A stretch of 64,000 bases of DNA. Source: Rhynchosporium graminicola (taxonomy: Eukaryota; Ascomycota; Leotiomycetes; Helotiales; Ploettnerulaceae). Each line of letters starts with the position of its first letter. The first letter of the stretch is position 1. Position numbers and translations under genes: made by a program. The stretch is from NCBI GenBank assembly GCA_900074885.1, contig FJUW01000008.1, positions 278,734-342,733 on the forward strand, in the 5' to 3' direction. Positions 1-12,460 of the stretch are shown here, in pieces. The notes beneath the pieces are model-generated. The model was not told the origin of the DNA, made no database searches, and worked only from the letters and a program-made list of their open reading frames with translations.

Positions 1-3000
1 CAGGATTGCTTGAAGATCCTCCTGCCATTACCTTGAAGATATGCGGAGACGATGCTTTGAAAACCTTTTTGTTGGCTTCGAAGGGGACAACACAAATCGA
101 CTATATCCAAGTTGACACTCCCTTTTATGCCTATGAACCTGTGCTGCAATGTCTACAAGATATGAAAGATATTCCACTTGCATATTCCCTCCTAGGGACA
201 ACTCTGGACGAGGCATCTCAGACTACCCTGGCCATCGACAGCGCGCTTATTGACTTACTACGGGCTAAGGGTAGTCTGATCATCCAAGATCTGCTTGATA
301 CGGACCGACCTATCGATCTCGATTAATCTCAGATGGATTCTCTTATTGCTGGACTCGGATAGTCGGTGAGTTTGATATAAGGGCCGCCAGGTAAGGTTAT
401 CAATTGCGTGTTCTTTACATATTATCATTGACATTGCCAGGAACGGGCAAGTCTTTTATTGGTGCTTTGATCACGAAGGCTTTCTATGAGCACATAAGCG
501 AGACGATTCTTGTTCTAAGCTATACCAATCATGCATTGGACCAGTTTCTTGAAGACCTCTTGGACAACGGAATTCCACCGCAAAGTATCGTTCGACTCGG
601 GTCGAAATCTACACCACGTACTGCGCCCTTGAACTTGTTCGAGAGACAGAAAACCAGCAACTTTAATAAGTCTCGCAGTGGGTGGGAGATCGTGAACAAC
701 TTCGAAAGTCTCGTTGACGTCTACCGAACTGAGCTGACAATCGAGCTCAAGTCTTTCACGCAGGCTGGGGTGTCGTGGAAAGATATACTTGCTTACCTTG
801 AATTCAGCGATGATGATGATCGTTTCTATCCAGCACTACTTGTGCCCGATGAGGAAGATGGAATGACACGCGTGGGCAAGGGTGGGAAAGATATAAAACC
901 TGATTACCTTTATGATAGATGGGCAAGAGGCGAGGATGCTGGTATTTTCGAAGAGCAAGCTGCGGCACATGAAGAGATCTGGTCCATGGACACCAATTCC
1001 AGACTGAGACGGGTTAAACGCTGGACTACCGCTCTGTTGAATGAAGGGGCAACTAAAGTCGCGACTCTAGTCTCACGCTACAACAGATATCAGCGGCGTT
1101 TAGCACAAGCCTTGGGAGAGAGGACAGCACAGACTCTGAAAAGCATGAGAGTTATCGGTTGTACGACAACAGCGGCCGCCAAGTATGCTTCCGATCTTCG
1201 CAATGCTGCGCTAGGAATCATCCTGGTTGAGGAAGCTGGCGGAATTCTGGAGCGCCACGTTCTGACTGCACTGTCGGCAAAAACTAAGCAGCACATTCTC
1301 ATCGGAGATCATAAACAGTTACGTCCCAAGTATAGTAATCATGCAATCAGTGTCGAAAAGGGCCATGGGTATGACTTCAATCGATCTATGTTTGAGCGCC
1401 TTGTGCTCGTAAATTTTCCCCATACCACGCTGTCCAAGCAACACCGGATGTGTCCGGAAATCTCATCTTTGGTCAGGCACTTAACTTATCCCAGCTTTCA
1501 AGATGCGGAGAAGACACTGAAACGGACGCCTGTACGTGGCCTCCGTGACAGGGTGGTCTTTTTCAACCACAATTATGCAGAAGTCGATGCCTAAGAGCTT
1601 GCAGACCGTCGAGACCCAGAATCGAAGACTAGCAAGAGTAATTCATTTGAGGTTGAGCTTGTATTAAAATGCGTGCGGTATCTTGGGCAACAGGGGTATG
1701 GGACTGACAAGCTTGTTATACTTACTCCTTATCTCGGGCAGCTGCGACTCCTTCGTGATCGCCTTATGGTAGACAACGATCCTGTTCTCAACGACCTGGA
1801 TTCCTTCGATCTCGTTCGGGCAGGTTTACTCTCGGAGGCCAGTGCAAATGTCAACAAACGCCCCATTAAAATATCCACAATCGGTATGTCAGTGGCTGTT
1901 ATGACAAAAACCTGTCACTAACCTTGATAACCTTAGATAACTACCAGGGTGAAGAGAGTGAGATTGTTATTATGTCCCTCACTTGTAGCAACGAAAAAGG
2001 CGACATTGGGTTCATGTACTCGCCTGAGAGACTCAATGTCCTGCTTTCTCGAGCCCGCAGCGGCCTCATCATGATTGGCAATGCGCAAACCTTCCTCAAG
2101 AGTCGTAACACAGACCAGGCATGGACGCTATTCCTACACTTCATGAAGGAGAAGGGTCATATATATGACGGTCTTCCAGTTCAGTGCCAGCAGTATCCGC
2201 ATAAGAAGTTCCTCTTGAAGATAACTCGTGACTTTGATATGGAATGTCCTGATGGCGGATGTTCGGAACCATGGTGCGTTCGGTCTACCTGGTTTGCAGA
2301 TTCATTTAGCTAACAAAGCAAAAGTGGTGCCCAGTTGGGCTGTGGTGCTTATTACTGCCCCTCCAAATGCTATCAACTGTATGACCACTCTAAGATGGAA
2401 TGCCAGGTATTGATTCAGTTCGTCTGTGAACAGAAGCACACGTCCCAGCGCCCTTGTTCAAAGTCCCAGGGGCCTTGCGCCATCTGTGCAGAGGCAGATC
2501 GACAGAGAGAACGAATTCGAGAGCGAAATGTACAACTCGATGCTGCACGTGATACCAAGAGAGCTACTTATGCCCTACAGCTTGAGGAAAATCAAGCTGA
2601 AATTGATCACCAGAGACGCATTCTACAAGATCACCGAGAGGATGGGAACTCTGCTAGGTTACTGAAGCAGAAGAGGCAGGATCTAGCTAATCTCAAAGGA
2701 ACAACAAGTAATCTTGCAAAGCAGCGATAGTCCTGCACTAAACCACACGCGTCTTCTGCGCCTTCTGCAGCTCCTGCATCTCAGTCGTCGAGTAAGAAAG
2801 TGGATGTGGATAATGAAGAAGACTGGGCATCGACAAGAAAGCAGTGGGAGCATTTCAAACGCTAAGAAGGTGCAGAAAATGAAGCTCTTGATGATTTGAT
2901 GGGTATGATTGGCTTGGAAGACGTAAAAGACAACTTCCTTGCGATTAAGCTGCAGGTGGATACTGCTGTGCGTCAAGGCCTCGACATGTCAAGTAAACGC

Positions 3001-6000
3001 TTTGGAGCGTCTTTGTTAGGTAATCCTGGTACTGGTAAGTAGCTACTATCCCTTCCTGTTGTAGCATTCGAGCTGAATTACTGACAATTGTAGGCAAAAC
3101 TACTGTCGCTCGACTCTACGCCAAGTTCCTCACTTCTGTCGGCGCTTTGTCTGGAAGTGAATTCGTCGAGACGACAGGCGCAGCTCTCGCAAATGATGGG
3201 GTGCCGGGCTGTATCAAGAAGCTGGAAACCATTCAGAATAATGGTGGTGGTGCTCTGTTCATCGATGAAGTATACCAACTAACATCTGGCGGTAACCTCG
3301 GAGGAATCGCTGTTCTTGACTTCATTCTCGCAGAAGTGGAGAACATGACTGGAAGGGTCGTCTTCATTCTCGCTGGATATAACAAACAGATGGAAAAATT
3401 CTTCGCACATAACCCTGGCTTTCTAAGTCGCTTTCCGCACAGATTTCAATTTAAGGACTACAAAAACCACGAACTACTGCAGATACTCGTCTATAAGATG
3501 AATCAGATATATAATAACAGAATGGAGGTCGAAGACGGGCCGGGCGGTCTCTTCGTCCGAATCGTTGCCCGGCGAGTTAGTCGAGGTCGAGGACGCGAGG
3601 GTTTCGGAAATGCGCGCGAGATAGAGAACACCCTGTCCAAGATTGCAAGTAGACAAGCAGTTCGTATCTCGAAAGGCAGACGTGCCGGAGAAGAACCAGA
3701 CGACTTCCTCTTCACGAGGACTGACCTCCTCGGCCCTGAACCTACCGCGGCTCTGAACAACTCCAAGGCTTGGAAATAGCTCCAGAATCTTATTGGCCTG
3801 TCGGCTGTCAAGAAATCAATCCAAGCCTTGTTCGGTACTGTTCAGTTCAATTATCGGCGCGAGTTGGATGAGGCGCCTCTGGTCGAGTATTCTCTTAACA
3901 AAGTGTTCCTTGGGCCCCCTGGCACAGGAAAGACGACTGTCGTAAAGATGTACGGACAGGTTCTAGCGGATCTTGGGTTCTTATCAGACGGTGAAGGTAC
4001 TATCATGCCTCCCACCGACTAAAGACGACTTTCGCTGACCTTATACAGTTGTTGTTAAGAACCCCTCCGATTTTGTTGGCAATGTCCTTGGCGCATCTGA
4101 GTCTACAACTAAAGGTATCCTTACCTCTACGGTAGGCAAAGTGCTTCTGATAGACGAAGCATACGGCTTGTGTGGCTCCTTGGGTGAATCTTCCACTAGC
4201 GACCCTTACAAGACGGCAGTCATTGACACCATCGTGGCCGAGGTTCAGAGTGTGCCAGGTGATGATCGGTGTGTGTTACTTGCAGGCTACAAGGAGCAGA
4301 TGGAAGATATGTTTCAGAAGGTCAATCCTGGGCTTAGTAGAAGATTTCCCCTTGCCTCCGCGTTTGTATTTCAAGATTTCGAAGACGGAGACATGGCAAA
4401 GATCCTTGACCTCAAGCTTTCAAATTTGGTATTCACGACGACAGATATGGGCAAACGTGCTGCGATGGATGTGCTACGGCGGGCTCGTAATCGACCTAAT
4501 TTTGGTAACGCAGGTGAAGTCGACATCCTTCTTGATTATGCCAAAGCTAGACAGCAGCAGAGGCTCAACGAGGAGCAAGTTAGTGACGACCACTCACACT
4601 TTAAGCCCATTGACTTTGACGAAGACTTCGATCGAGGCGAGCGCGCAGATTCGAATGTCGGTTTACTCTTCAGAGGCGTGATTGGTTGTGAAACTATTAT
4701 ATCTCAGCTCGAAGGCTATCAAAATACCGCGAGAGAGTTAAAGGCAATGGATATGGATCCTAGGGAAGAGATTCAATTTACCTTTCTTTTCCGTGGCCCA
4801 CCTGGTAAATTAAAGGGACTGCAAGCAAGATATCTACTTGGCTAATGGATTACAGGTACCGGAAAGACTTCAACTGCGCGCAAAATGGGTAAGGTCTTTT
4901 ACGATATGGGATTTCTTGCTAAAGCAGATGTTGTTGAATGCTCTGCCACCGACCTGGTAGCATCGTACGTTGGCCAGACTGGATTGAAAGTGCAAAATGT
5001 CCTTGAGAATGCATTAGGCAGAGTCCTTTTCATCGACGAAGCTTATCGCCTAGCAGGGGACGGATTTGCTAAGGAAGCAATGGACGAGATCGTGGACTGT
5101 TTGACAAAGCCAAAGTACGCTCGAAAGCTTATTGTTATTCTGGCTGGTTACGACGACGACATGAATCGTTTGATGGCGCAAAATCCTGGTCTCACTATTC
5201 GCTTTCCAGAAGTCATAGTCTTCCGTGGATTAGACCCGACAGACTGCCTTAATCTACTGATTCAGCTGATGAGAGGACGTCAGCTCGACATGCGGAAGAA
5301 TAACAAAGATTTGGACTTATCGATCATGGAGGTTCCTACTCTAGACTTCAGGCATGTGACACTGGACCAGTTCGAAATTCTCGGCAGGATCGCAAACTGG
5401 GCTAATGCCCGTGATGTATAAACAATCGCCAAGAGTATATTTGGCCTGCTTCTAAAAGCTGGCGCTATGAAGAAACCCGTTGCCGTCGTCACGGAGGAGC
5501 ACGTTCGCACAGTTCTCGAATCTATGATATCTGAGCGTGGCCAGAGACAACAGGCAGCCGAAGTTCGACCTAGCCCTCGGATACAAAACGGCCAAGCACT
5601 CCCACCTCCTCCTCGGGCAGCTACTACTAGTAGCTCCGCTATGAACATATCGGAGGAGGCTGAGAATACTCAACGAGTAGCCAAGAGTTTGCCACCAGCG
5701 GCCCCCGCGAACGAATTCAGGCGTGACTCTCGTGTCAGCGACACTGTCTGGGAGCAACTCCAGCGCGATAAACAAGCAGCTAAGCAGAAGGAAGAGCAAG
5801 ACCAGAAAGTTATTAGAGCAAGCGCTGATGCAGCAAGTGATCTCGAACGTCTTCGCTTAAAAGAGCAGACGTCCGAGCAAGCCTTCTAGCGCAATGAAAA
5901 TCAATCTGACTTACAGGAGGCCAAGCGTCTTCGCGAGGAGGCTCGCCTTCAGCATGAGATGGAACGTCGTGCTCAGGAAGAGCTTCTCGCAAAGCTAGAA

Positions 6001-6168
6001 AATCAGCGCAAGGCTTTGGAAGAAGAGCGAAGAAAAGAGGCAAAGGTGCAGCAGCAATTGAGGACTCTGGGGATTTGTCCTGCTGGCTACAGATGGATCA
6101 AATAGAATGGTGGCTATAGGTGTTTGGGTGGTGCTCATTTCGTTACGGACTCGGAGCTAGGGTTGTGA
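1..6168 (+). pseudogene. ZNFX1-like helicase / NF-X1 zinc finger / triple CbxX-type AAA+ giant gene, 5'-truncated by the window, ten in-frame stops
   Basis: Exons by splice consensus: ?-390, 441-1883, 1937-2273, 2325-3034, 3094-3996, 4049-4804, 4856-6168; introns are 50-59 bp. An SF1 UPF1-like helicase comes first: motif I GPPGTGKS split across the first intron, VEEAG (Walker B position), GDHKQLRP, QHRMCPE, TIDNYQGEE across the second intron, and LLSRARSG. A Cys-rich NF-X1 finger follows at about 2,240-2,480, then three CbxX/CfqX AAA+ domains with Walker A GNPGTGKT, GPPGTGKT and GPPGTGKT and Walker B FIDEVY, LIDEAY and FIDEAY. The tail is a Glu/Lys/Arg-rich coiled coil ending in a small Cys-containing motif; the final codon is TGA 6166-6168. 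In-frame stops start at 324, 360, 378, 1592, 2728, 2863, 3777, 5419, 5887 and 6103, all TAA or TAG, with no frameshift seen. The family is a common fungal ATPase of unproven role; vertebrate ZNFX1 is an RNA sensor. Recent inactivation by CpA-to-TpA changes is inferred. Confidence 0.88.
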
Positions 6169-7286
6169 AGGACACAGCCCTAAACTCCACTTTATTATCA
6201 TCACGTTCACGTACTCATTTCACCGCCTGTTGGGTCTATATACACTATTGCGACTTCTTGCTCTAGTCAATATATTTCTTCCCGTATTGATATCCCGCTG
6301 ATCGCAGGAGTGGTAATGGAATGTTGACTCTGAACGGGCACCGCGATCTCGATGGTCATATACATGCAACCTCAAAAGCCTTGGCTGTTATCTAAGAGCA
6401 ATATTAGAACACGTCTGCAAACGCCACTTATCTTGTAATTTATTATCTGTCAATGTCACCGGTGGGCATAAGTATCGCTGGTGCCGCTACTCATGAGGTC
6501 GTGGAAGAGGTAGAGAAGTTGGCAGAAAAGTTGACGATCTTAGCGATATGAGATAGCTTTGTTTAATGCATCGACTGATAACTGCAAGGATAGCCTTAGG
6601 AAACCTAGGTAGACTTACATTCTCCCTCTAGTACGTTTTCCTAGCGTCTGTGATTCAAAATTTACTCTTAGCTTGCGTCGACGACCCTCGACGTGTCAAT
6701 GGAGGTCCTGCACTGAGAAATCTGGCAACTGTGGCTCGAGGAGTGTATGCCGTGCTAAAGCTATAAGGATGATAGTGCCCACCTATTACAGCAGGAACTC
6801 ATCGTGACGACACGATCGTTATGGAGTATCGTAGTTTAAAAGGAGTAGGAGGAGACTGTTATAAACGGAGTCAGGTGATACTTATGGGAAGAGTCTATCG
6901 TTGAGTGGCAAGTAGTGTTGATATCCAGGAGCGCCTGGAACTTCCTGGCTGTGAGGATCTGCAAAGAGTCGAGTGCCAGGCGCGACACCTGGTGGATGTG
7001 TTCTAAGATTCGGACTCGTGAAGAACAGCGACCCAAGCCCAGGGAAGCACCGATATAGTTAATTAAGGTGGATAACTATTATAGTGATCTCTGGAATCTG
7101 AGGTGGTCAGAAAGCTTCAGCTTCAGATTTTCATTCTATAACACTCAAATTCAACTCTTATTTTACAATAATAAGGACGAGCTCACCGAGCAAATATGAG
7201 AAGACAATAACACGAATACAAATCTGTCCCATGCTACAGGACGATCTTTCTCCCACTAGGCTATACAATCCAATTCTGCAATGCCT
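6169..7286. other. Intergenic, no gene recognised
   Basis: Normal base composition. Only short reading frames without recognisable motifs occur between the end of the helicase pseudogene and the convergent 3' end of the minus-strand ATPase gene. It presumably holds the two 3' untranslated regions. Confidence 0.5.
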
Positions 7287-9047
7287 TCAGGTAGCCATTA
7301 TACTCCTTCCACTGTCTGTCGTTAATCTATTTCTGACTGTGATTTTCATGTAGCCAGACCTAAGCCTTCTGATCTCGAGTCTTCCTAAGCTGTCTTGTGG
7401 CAAACCTATCATTGCACTTGGCGAGAAAAGAAGTGCATTCCCAACACGCAATTTGACGATGTTATCGAAGATCTCCGGTGCTTGACCTTTTTCAGATGAG
7501 TTTGTGTTGCCTCTCTTAGTATCCTCCTCTCTATCTACTTGCGTGTGGATCCCAGAGGTCATGATACCTGCCAAGTGGCTTTTAAGAGCCTGCATCCAAC
7601 CTGGTGAGGTGAAGCGATGAACGATGGTAGTAGAGCATAGGTCAAGTAGCAAAGGAGATAATGTCGGCTCTTGAGTCGATATGATGATGCGTGCACCGAG
7701 GTGGCGTTGAAGCCGGATCACGGATAACAATGTATTGGTGAGCGTGAGAGCCTCGGGAGAAGTGTCCATAAACTTGCAACGAAGTTAGTGATTGCCATCT
7801 CAACCATGCTTTGTTCCTTACCTTGTGCGCCTCATCCAGGGCAATGACACGACCCCCATCAATACTTTGCTCTATGAATAAGCTCAAACAAATATTGAAC
7901 AGTGAACATGCATTCTCAGAGGTTACGCAAGGGCAGGATAGGTCGACAATTGTAAGGTGGCCGGGCTAGAATATTTAAAAGGATATTAAGCAAGTCAGGA
8001 TCAGATACGTACCTTAGAACTCCAATCTTTCTTATCCCTATTCGGAGCCTGCAACTTTTCCTTTCTCTTCCCCTTTTGATTTGAATGGACCTGGATTTTG
8101 GGCATGAAGCTCTCTAAAGCATCCAAGCGTTGCTGCAATGGAACAAGCTGAGTAGGAGCCAAGCTACTATCCATAACTTGACTCTTGAATTCGCGGTAAT
8201 TAAACTGGGTTCCCGAGGCCTGCTGCACAGTGCGCATCTCACGCAAGATCCGGTAAATGGTGTGTATATAGAGAGGGACAGGCTCTCCGTTCTTCACTGC
8301 CATCAACTCCAGCATTCTTTTCGTATTCAAGTCAGACTCCTTGATCTGCAAGGGCTCGATGTCGATATTGAACCGCTTGTAAGTGTTCTAATTGGCGCAT
8401 GATCAGCAAATCTTGACTCAGAAGGGGAGAAAACTTTTATATTTCATGGGACTTACCCGTATAGTACTGATATTTGTTGGGGAGCACAGCACTCTCACTT
8501 TGATCTTTGGATCTGAGGCTAAGAACGCTGCCTCGCATGGTGAGCCACCATAATCAGAAATGAACGTGTCATAATGGAACACAAGGCCTGTCAGAGGCTT
8601 CGGCAGCTTTGCTGCTTTAGAGCCGCTCAGATAGTTCTCTAGGAGACAAGAAAGAGTATGACTCTTTCCAGAGCCCTGAGAGCCGCAAATAAATGTGCTT
8701 GATGGAGTAGCAATATTAAAAAATATTCTTGGATCCGGATTCCCAAACTCTCCACTCCCTTCCTGGCCCTGTAAGTAATTGGAAAGACCTCCTAACAGGC
8801 CATATTGTGGAAATGGCTGTGAGTCCCTCAGTGGCAGAAGTGTCTCAGCGTATCTCAGTATCGGCATGACGAATATGGGCGTGGTCCTTATTTCTGGAAG
8901 TGCGTGTTCTTGGGGTAACTTCCTGAGGAGACTCAAGTGTTCGTCAAGGATCAAGGCTTCTTCTCTGTCTCGGATCGTGTCAGTCATAACAAGACTCCAG
9001 GTGCTAGAAGTACTTGTTGATGCTGGTTCCACTTGAGGTTCGGTCAT
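7287..9047 (-). CDS. HerA-like P-loop ATPase, intact, four exons
   Basis: Exons 9047-8457, 8387-8013, 7965-7822 and 7772-7287 join in phase to a 531-residue protein ending in TGA; introns are 69, 47 and 49 bp with GTAAGT/GTACGT/GTAAGG donors. Walker A GSQGSGKS lies at residues 122-129. Walker B RVIALDEAH ends exon 3 at about residue 369. A following IIISTQEPT resembles the ISTQ motif of HerA/VirD4/FtsK-type ATPases. The middle (about residues 200-320) is helical and charged. There is no signal peptide or membrane segment. It is one of only two complete ORFs in this half of the window and carries no nonsense codon, unlike its neighbours. I infer an ATP-driven cytoplasmic or nuclear motor, but the substrate is unknown; such proteins are common, uncharacterised members of ascomycete accessory gene sets. 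The start is the first ATG of the open frame. Confidence 0.85.
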
Positions 9048-9723
9048 GTTGCCGAAGGCATTTTTGAATCAGCTTCCAGGAGGAGGAAATGTTGAACTAT
9101 GATCGTCAAAATGCAAGTTATCAGAGGCAAGGGAATTTATAAGAGAAGGGTAATGCAAGCAAGTCATCGGGACCTCGAAGAGTTTCGGTAAATAGAAATG
9201 GTTCCGAATGCGGGTCAATTAAGTAAAACCTAGGGCCATGCTATTGGCGGCCCTGGTAGATGGCCTGCATTGCTATCACGGTGCTTGACTGGTGAGAAGC
9301 CGCGAGAGACGTGCTTCCCTCCATTTCGGAATCTATTCTCAACGGTAACAAATCCCACGCCGAAGTTCCCAAATTGACCAGATTCAAACCTCTAGGAAAG
9401 GAAAAAGAAACAAAAGACTATCGGAGAGGCACCAGCATAAGGTGCCTAAGTAGGTTAGGAAGGTAACGGAGAACGTTCGGAGGCGCGAGCGTGTTAATCT
9501 AGAAGCTGGTGAGGAATGCCAAACTTCCTTTTCCCTATCTATTCATGCTTCGTGTCATATTTACCTAGACTCCTGCAGTTTGATGCCATGCTCAACTTGC
9601 ACATGTTGTTCGACCGGAAAGTGAATGTGCGCAGTTCCATGTAAGCTGCTCATTTGCTTCTTCACGACGGTCCCTAGTTCGTAACAAAAGTGCTATAACT
9701 TTGATGGTGTAGTAGAGTCAACA
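9048..9723. other. Intergenic, promoter side of the ATPase gene
   Basis: No coding region or repeat recognised. It lies directly upstream of the minus-strand ATPase start and probably holds its promoter; no specific element can be named. Confidence 0.4.
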
Positions 9724-9972
9724 TCAGCCAATCTCAGACCTATCGTAGGACTCGAAAAGCTCTATGCGAAGATCATCTCTGAGCACGTTGAACAAGAACG
9801 TCTTTCTAGACCCCGGAAGTCCATAATCGCATAGAATCACTGACCTCGAGCTAAAAGATATGTAATTATGATGGGGAAGTAAAGTGTCAATTAGAGAAGC
9901 TGTAGTTGGAGGTTTACTGTTCAACATGACATGGGAATTGGAAGCTACTGCGATGATTTTGCAAATGATCAC
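9724..9972 (-). pseudogene. Possible P-loop kinase/NTPase remnant
   Basis: The minus-strand frame contains a hydrophobic strand followed by GLPGSRKT and then FNVLRDDLRIELFESYDRS. The first part looks like a Walker A loop (GxxGSGKT) in which the second glycine is now arginine, followed by the helix and strand expected of a small ATP-binding kinase fold. The frame stops shortly after, and no further conserved piece was found on either side. It may equally be a chance ORF; the arrangement of loop, helix and acidic strand is the only support. Confidence 0.3.
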
Positions 9973-11072
9973 GATTTATGAGTTGCAGAGGCGAGAGAGT
10001 ATTGGAAGCAGGTTCCATCTATTGCTGCCTTGCTATTCTTGTCTGAAAGGGAATAGACAACCTATCCCTACCCGATACAGAACCGAGACTCTAAGAACCT
10101 GGCTGCGAGAGATTTTTCGTGGCGCACATCTGTCTATTGTTTGGCTGCTGCAAGTGTATCACAGACGAGATACGATAGAACATCTCCACGACAAATGAAT
10201 GGTTGTTTGCATATCGAATAAGTGTGGCCAATTATGTAGGAATGCCAGATCTGCAGCCGAATCTTTCGTTTTTGAGCATGTGGGATTTCGATGTAATGAT
10301 GCATCATGCATCGAGGCCATCTAGCACATCGATACTCAGCTTACTAGGCCTAATCCGGGACTAAGTTCAGCATGCCACCATTTTCTGTATTTAACTCTCG
10401 AAGTAGATTAGCGCAAACCATGAGCCTGCTAAGTTGGCGGGTTCCACTCTTCAGAACATAGGCACACAGCTATTGTCTATTAAGGCTTGGTTTAGATCCC
10501 ATTTAAAAGATAGAATCTACTATATCCGAATCCCTATATATTCTTCAAAGAGCCAACATTAGAGGAAAGATAAGAAGAACTTTCTCTTCAAATTTAACGG
10601 TATCTGGAAATAGCATATTGACCTTCTTCTGGTCAGCCTACAGGTCGTACCACAAAATCACGGCAGGTTGAAAGTAATGAACCAAGGCATATCACATAGA
10701 AGTCGACCAGCGATTTGATTGCAGCCTCGGTCGCATGGTGGCTTTCATTGCTGCGCAGCCAATGCCGTGTAACTTCTCGCATTGCTCTATCCGTCCACTC
10801 CTTCTGCAGGTTGGTCATAGCGGCGGACATTGAAGCGCTCGCCCTACCCTGCACAATATGCGAGAAGCTGACAGGTTCACGCAGCTCAGTGGCATCGTTT
10901 CTCCTATCCAACCGTGCCGACTTCGTGTCATATAAGGAATGTTAGAAGACTGGGAGAAACAACCATCCTCCTTAACAACTCCAGAAATATCAACACTTCA
11001 TCTTCAATTACTATCAATTACTAGTTGTCTTCTGAGAAATCAAGTCTCAACGCTTACGTTCAACAAGTGGAT
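9973..11072. other. No recognisable gene
   Basis: Short frames occur on both strands, the longest at 10633-10911 on the minus strand (92 codons without an ATG start). None shows a known motif. The stretch just before 11073 is AT-rich and could carry the promoter of the RNase H1 N-terminal-domain gene. Confidence 0.35.
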
Positions 11073-11672
11073 ATGGCAAAACATAAAAGAAAGAACTACT
11101 ATGCGGTTGTTGAAGGTCGTATCGCTCCAGCAATTTGCGCATCATGGTATGTCTCTTTACATTCTGAAGTCCGTCTGGATATTGACCATTGTTACATAGG
11201 GGTATAACCAATGCCCTAGTTAGCGGCTACAGCAATAACAAACAGAGAGGTTTCTCCACCCATAAAGAAGCCGCCTCGTATCTACAAGAACGGGGACATC
11301 TCAATTATAGATTCTTTCGTGGTAGTACAGAAGGTGAGAGAGCGCCCAGAAAAGGTGAGCCACTATGGTACGCTGTGGCGAATGGTGGACAAGTTGGAGT
11401 ATATAAATACTACTAGTAAGCTAATTAAGAACTGTATCGCTACAAATTTTTAACTGAAATCTAGAGGAGGCGCCGAGAGAGAAGTTACGAGGCACGCTCA
11501 CTCTTGCCACAAGGTTTTCAAATCACAAGAAGAGGCGGAGGATTTCATAATAGAGTACAGATGCACCGCTGATCTCGTGGATCGGGTTTTTGTGGATGAA
11601 GACGTTGGCAGCATTCTCGGTAATATGTTGGGGCAACTAGGACTCGGTCAGGATGATATTGACTGTCATTAA
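11073..11672 (+). pseudogene. Tandem RNase H1 N-terminal (viroplasmin-like) domain protein
   Basis: ATG at 11073. Exons 11073-11146, 11200-11415 and 11465-11672 are separated by 53- and 49-bp introns. Two copies of the RNase H1 N-terminal hybrid-binding domain are visible: KNYYAVVEGR...GYSNNKQRGFSTHKEAASYL, then PLWYAVANGGQVGVYKYY with HKVFKSQEEAEDFI in exon 3. This domain binds RNA/DNA hybrids or dsRNA in RNase H1 and occurs in caulimovirus viroplasmin. No RNase H catalytic domain follows; the frame ends at TAA 11670-11672. The codon split by intron 2 reads TA|A, a stop; one C-to-T change in a former CA|A would explain it, so the gene is probably inactivated or yields a shortened first-domain product. 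The ending DVGSILGNMLGQLGLGQDD is an uncharacterised acidic tail. Confidence 0.72.
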
Positions 11673-11926
11673 TTGGGTCGATGCATGATCTTGAGAATGT
11701 AAGGAGGACGTTACGGATAGCTCTGAGCTTTCGTCACATTTCATATTCATCCTGATATCTACTTTTCCATGCACTACAATGAATCCGACCATGAGAAAAG
11801 CTCTAATAATTGTGTGAAATAAGAACGTGGTCTAGCTTAATATATATTAAGCTCCGATTCAATTTTGAAAATAGTTAGTCATCATGAATAGACCTGGATT
11901 GTTAAGTTTCACCTGACGTATAGGAC

Positions 11927-12460
11927 CTAATGACGGTTAAGGCTCGCAAGAATCTCCTGCAGGCGGTTGTTTATGACTAGTAACTTCCACATCCCAACCT
12001 TGTCTTCTTCTAAATAGCTGCAAGGTGATACGTTGCGAAATCTTTTCACGTGGATGCCGATCTGCTGTTGAGTTTGCTGATTCTTGCTATCCGAGTTCCG
12101 CACTAAGTGCCATCCTGAAGCGAGCTGATATCGCCGACCATCGATCTTGTCTACAAGGTCCGGTCCGGTCAGTTGAGGAGGGAGAGTAAGAACCCTGTAT
12201 GGGAAAGATCCTGCATAGAGACTTCCAGAAGCTGTTCTTACCCCGCTACGGATGCGAGAATATGGTCTCAAGCTTCCCTTCGATATTTTGTAGGTGAGCT
12301 TCGAGGTCATCTATGGTGGAGCTCAACAACGCTTGGTAGGCCTTGAGACTATCCGCGGAAGCGTCAAATTGTCTCAAAGGAGAGCAGATCGCAAGGGAGT
12401 ACTTCAGAGGCAAGTTCTGATCTTTTGGAATAGATTATTGGCAAGTCTACTTAGATTGAA
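11927..12460 (-). pseudogene. Remnant with STAND-type N-terminal helix and an unidentified 127-codon ORF
   Basis: On the minus strand, about 12,400-12,250, the frame reads DSLKAYQALLSSTIDDLEAH and continues as an amphipathic helix ending in a TAG. This pattern resembles the middle helix of the fungal STAND/NLR N-terminal domain (PigL_N type; compare the gene at 36.8 kb). The overlapping ORF 12310-11927 (127 codons) has no recognisable motif and may be a chance frame or a decayed exon. Function unknown; assignment by helix pattern only. Confidence 0.3.

Noticed and set aside
1..6168. Reassigned genetic code with UAA/UAG read as glutamine
   Set aside because: All stops in the first gene fit Gln positions, but elsewhere TAG and TGA replace Trp (captain, Copia, dynamin A), and other genes appear to end naturally in TAA or TAG. 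CpA/TpG mutation explains everything with the standard code.
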